A DNA stretch of 7,034 bases from an uncultured Eubacteriales bacterium (GTDB taxonomy: Bacteria > Bacillota > Clostridia > Monoglobales > Monoglobaceae). The translations under genes were made by a program, and so were the position numbers. The stretch covers positions 1-7,034 of the forward strand of contig CATVQN010000054.1 in the NCBI GenBank assembly GCA_958346135.1, read 5' to 3'. This document shows, in pieces, positions 4,160 through 7,034 of this stretch. The notes beneath the pieces are model-generated. The model searched no databases and had not been told where the DNA came from. It saw only the letters and a program-made list of their open reading frames with translations. Position 1 is the stretch's first letter, and every line of letters begins with the position of its first letter.

Positions 4160-7034
4160 TTACCGGACAATCAGCATTTCCTGAACCACATCATTATAAA
4201 TCTTTAAGAATAAGCGTGCTTCATTGCCTTCCTCATAGATTTCAATGTCTGCGGGAGATACTACCTGAATGTTTGCTTTATTCCGGGTAGAATCGTACAG
4301 ATATACTAAGGCATCACCGGTTGCGAAATTCATGATATCGCCGTTGACCGTCATGTTCACGCTGCCGCTGAACTTCTTGGTAACCCGTCCGTAGACCGTA
4401 GTCAGGTCTTTGGTTACCTCATGGACAAACTCGGTGTTCTTGGCACTGCTGTCGAACAATACGGTAATACCGTCAATTTCGCCCTTGGTATTGGTGCGGT
4501 ACTGAATCACATCACCCTTGGAAAGTGTGGTGCCGTTGTCCTCACCCTTGCGCAGAATGGATTTATCGGCTGCAATAATGTCAACCTCTTTTCCGCTCTG
4601 CCAGCCGTATACCCGGTCTGTGTCCTCATAGTCCGCATTTTGGGTTGCGCTGACATGGTCAACCACCAAGATCGGTGATTCGGGTGCGGTAACGCCTACC
4701 GTGCTGGTGATAACCACTACCTTTGCAACATAGTTCTCCTGTAAATCATAGATGATTGCATCATAGGCGTTATCATTTGACAGGGTGGACTTGTTGCGGA
4801 CAGAATACTTATCGGTATCCAATCCCGCATCTGCCGGGATATCAAAGATAATGGTATCCTCGGCAATAGCCACACTGCCCAGCTTACCGGAAGCCGACTT
4901 GTAAATCATGCCCGGCTTACTGATGTTCTTGGTAAACTCATTGACATTCGGTGCTCCGGTTGCGGTGTTATCCGCCGCAAGCTCAATGGCATTCACATTG
5001 CCGCTGCTGTTGGTTTCATAAACGATTAGCTGCGGTGTTACACTGCCGCCGGCATTGTTTAAGGTATCCACAACCGCTTTCGGCTCTAAACCGTACTTAT
5101 CGTTCAGCCGCATCTTATTGGTGCTGGTCAGGATCTGGGTTTCTCCGCCTGCGGTAAACAGTTTGAACTGCGCAGTGGTTTCAAATTTGTCGTTCATAGT
5201 CGCTCCTACCAGATACCCATACTTCTTCACTGCATTTTGACCGTTCTCCACCGTAGCGTTGGGATCTACTGCGGCAATCTTGTTTTCCATATCCAGATAG
5301 AAGGTTCCCTTATCACGAAGCGCAATGGCATTGGGATAGCTGTCCGCTTTCTTATACAGCTCACTGCTGCTTCCGATTCGATAGCCCTCGTCGGTTGCCT
5401 CCGTCACCATACCATTAATAGAGGCGTCGGAAACATAACCCTTAATCAGCTCCTTATCGTCACTGATGGTATAGGAAATGACATTCCATTCACGCAGATC
5501 GCCTACCGCAATCTCTGCGCCGTTCTTGATCAGACTAAATCTTACGGTATCCTGATTTTCGTCAAATACCAAGGAGCCGTTCAGATATTTGTCAGTCACT
5601 CTTCCCGTAACGGTAGAAACCGTATCGACCACCAGATTCTTAAAGTGGTTTGCAAAGACAATTTCATAAATACCGTTGGTGTCGGCATCCAGCAGCGTTA
5701 CGTTACCGGAAGTGGGCTTTAACTCCTCTAATGTCACGCCGGTCTTGTACTTACCGTTGTAGATATACACGGCATCTGCTGCAATACTTGCCGTCTTGCT
5801 GCGGTGATCGGTAGCAGATGCCCAGTATTCAAAGGTACGGTTTCCGTCACCTGCCTCAGATACATTTACAATATCATCGGCGTTGACCGTAACCACCTTA
5901 TTCTTATTCTGCTGGGATCTCACGTCAATTAAGGTCTTTTCATCGGTTTTCTTATCAATGCGGGCATAGAACAGAACGTTATAGCCTAAGAACTGTTTCG
6001 CCTGTGTGTCACCCTCTCGGTATTGTTTGTCGTCAATTCGGATCCGGTCACGGTCGGTGGTGCTGCCGCCGTCCAGTGCGGTTTCACTGGTAGCGGTAAT
6101 CTGGCCGTAGCCTTTTTCTACATTCAGTCGGTCATAAAGCAGGGTTTTGTCCACCACTTCATAGGTGGCACTGCTGCCGTAACCCACCTGCTCCATCAGG
6201 TTTACTGTCAGTGCGTTAAAAATCAGCTGTGCAATATCGCCTCGGGTTGCCGGCTGGGCAGCGGTACCGGAAAGTCCGCGAAACAGCTGGTTATTGGAAG
6301 CGATATACATATACCCGGTGGGATATCCGCCCCGTTCTTCCGCTGCCGGCGCATAACCCATTGCTCTTACAATAATGGTAACTGCCTCCTGCAAAAGCAC
6401 GTTGTCATCCGGGCGGTAAGTTCCCACATCGTCACCGACTACCATTCCCTGTTGGTCGGCTACATTGATTGCGCCGGTTGCCCAGTGGTCTGCCGGTACG
6501 TCCGGAAATTTTGTGGGGCCGTTGGAACTTTTTGCAATGTCTTCCAGTCCAACTGAATAGACAGCAACCTTGGCCATCTCGCTTCGGATAATATTATCAC
6601 TCGGCCGGAAGGCGCCGCTCTCAGCGTCACCCACCATGATACCCAGTGCCCCTAAAAGCTCGGCTGCCTCCTCATATTGCGTGCCCGCAATGTCCGGTGC
6701 CAGGGTAACCCGGCTGGTGCTGTAGCGGGACAGCGCAGGCGCCTCCGATACGGGCTGTGCAGCCATACCGTTGTATTTTGAACTGTTTTCAATCAGGTTG
6801 GTGTGGATTCCCTCGGACACATCCAAGGTACCGTCGGCATTGGTACCGTCAAAGGACTGTAGGTTTACCGTCCTGGGCGTTACCGTGCCGGCCGGCGTTT
6901 TGGCCGGTGTGTTGGCGGACGCATTCTTTTGCGCAAGCCCGCTGCCGGGCTCAGCCGCCCTCATGCCGCCTTCGCCGTCGCCGGATACGGGCTGACTGTC
7001 CTCTATATATACAGAAGCCTCATCTATCGGCTCC
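4160..7034 (-). CDS. Large SLH-domain surface (S-layer-like) protein, N-terminus outside the window
   Basis: The frame is open from the right edge to TAA at 4160-4162, giving 957 visible residues. The Met at 6964 is unlikely to be the start: no good ribosome site precedes it, the frame continues 23 codons to the edge, and the signal peptide expected for this class is missing. Numbering from that Met, residues about 1-35 are an Ala/Pro/Thr/Gly-rich linker, about 90-255 hold three SLH repeats for binding secondary cell wall polysaccharide, and about 260-934 form a long beta-rich region without a catalytic motif I recognise. The region carries repeated hairpin motifs and a Ca-loop-like DADTNG at 427-432. 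It is poor in Cys. Its likely role is a structural or adhesive cell-surface protein. The large C-terminal part resembles, from memory, uncharacterised regions of other clostridial SLH proteins. It converges with the AraC gene, ends with a strong terminator, and has no visible functional tie to its neighbours. Confidence 0.9.
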   Translation of the reverse strand, partial: EPIDEASVYIEDSQPVSGDGEGGMRAAEPGSGLAQKNASANTPAKTPAGTVTPRTVNLQSFDGTNADGTLDVSEGIHTNLIENSSKYNGMAAQPVSEAPALSRYSTSRVTLAPDIAGTQYEEAAELLGALGIMVGDAESGAFRPSDNIIRSEMAKVAVYSVGLEDIAKSSNGPTKFPDVPADHWATGAINVADQQGMVVGDDVGTYRPDDNVLLQEAVTIIVRAMGYAPAAEERGGYPTGYMYIASNNQLFRGLSGTAAQPATRGDIAQLIFNALTVNLMEQVGYGSSATYEVVDKTLLYDRLNVEKGYGQITATSETALDGGSTTDRDRIRIDDKQYREGDTQAKQFLGYNVLFYARIDKKTDEKTLIDVRSQQNKNKVVTVNADDIVNVSEAGDGNRTFEYWASATDHRSKTASIAADAVYIYNGKYKTGVTLEELKPTSGNVTLLDADTNGIYEIVFANHFKNLVVDTVSTVTGRVTDKYLNGSLVFDENQDTVRFSLIKNGAEIAVGDLREWNVISYTISDDKELIKGYVSDASINGMVTEATDEGYRIGSSSELYKKADSYPNAIALRDKGTFYLDMENKIAAVDPNATVENGQNAVKKYGYLVGATMNDKFETTAQFKLFTAGGETQILTSTNKMRLNDKYGLEPKAVVDTLNNAGGSVTPQLIVYETNSSGNVNAIELAADNTATGAPNVNEFTKNISKPGMIYKSASGKLGSVAIAEDTIIFDIPADAGLDTDKYSVRNKSTLSNDNAYDAIIYDLQENYVAKVVVITSTVGVTAPESPILVVDHVSATQNADYEDTDRVYGWQSGKEVDIIAADKSILRKGEDNGTTLSKGDVIQYRTNTKGEIDGITVLFDSSAKNTEFVHEVTKDLTTVYGRVTKKFSGSVNMTVNGDIMNFATGDALVYLYDSTRNKANIQVVSPADIEIYEEGNEARLFLKIYNDVVQEMLIVR
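6200..6697 (-). other. Three SLH repeats of the surface protein
   Basis: SLH1 is at about residues 90-138 (numbered from the Met codon at 6964), with FRPSDNIIRSEMAKV. SLH2 is at about 152-203, with FPDVPADHWA, GTYRPDDN and LLQEAVTIIVRAMGY. SLH3 is at about 213-255, with QPATRGDIAQLIFNAL. The ligand-binding TRAE-like motif is kept as IRSE in SLH1 and TRGD in SLH3, but in SLH2 it is LLQE, without the arginine. Placement near the N-terminal side means the long C-terminal region would project from the wall. Confidence 0.85.

Noticed and set aside
5237..6556. Long rightward open frames (5237-5722 and 6023-6556) opposite the SLH gene
   Set aside because: They are antisense to a clear coding sequence, have no recognisable domain and no good ribosome site, and reflect codon bias of the real gene.
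1..7034. CRISPR array, tRNA, rRNA, toxin-antitoxin pair or phage module
   Set aside because: No regularly spaced repeats, cloverleaf, ribosomal segments or pairs of small overlapping genes were found on either strand.

Overview
The window looks like accessory or peripheral chromosome of an anaerobic, low-to-medium GC member of the Bacillota, most likely a gut-type clostridium. The reasons are strong AGGAGG-type ribosome binding sites about 7 nt from ATG starts, TTGACA/TATAAT-type promoters, Rho-independent terminators after the genes, and a very large protein with S-layer homology (SLH) repeats of the clostridial kind. No taxonomic marker gene is present, so this is inference.

Layout, left to right. 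Bases 1-480 are AT-rich. They hold a 21-bp inverted repeat, then the 5' end of an insertion-sequence transposase with its own promoter and leader hairpin. The transposase stops after 43 codons and the rest of the element is not seen. Next come two leftward genes, each followed by its own terminator: an O-acetylhomoserine sulfhydrylase (metY-type, 525-1796) and a GH88 unsaturated glucuronyl hydrolase (2000-3109). A rightward AraC-family regulator (3257-4081) is divergent from the hydrolase. The 147-bp gap between them holds two overlapping promoters and a repeated bipartite motif that could be the regulator's operator. A perfect 11-bp hairpin at 4121-4149 ends the last gene, a leftward SLH surface protein (4160 to beyond 7034) whose N-terminus and promoter lie outside the window.

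How the genes fit together. The AraC regulator and the GH88 hydrolase form a plausible two-gene, self-contained sugar-response unit. The hydrolase is cytosolic and would cleave unsaturated uronyl oligosaccharides made by a polysaccharide lyase elsewhere. No lyase, transporter or uronate-catabolism gene is visible beside it. The metY gene is an independent single-gene unit for sulfur assimilation into homocysteine. The SLH protein would sit on the cell wall, and nothing in the window links it functionally to the other genes.

I see no CRISPR array, tRNA, rRNA, phage module or clear new defence system. The most interesting points are the overlapping divergent promoters with bipartite repeats, the transposase leader whose hairpin would form mainly in read-through RNA, and the repeated beta-rich architecture of the SLH protein.
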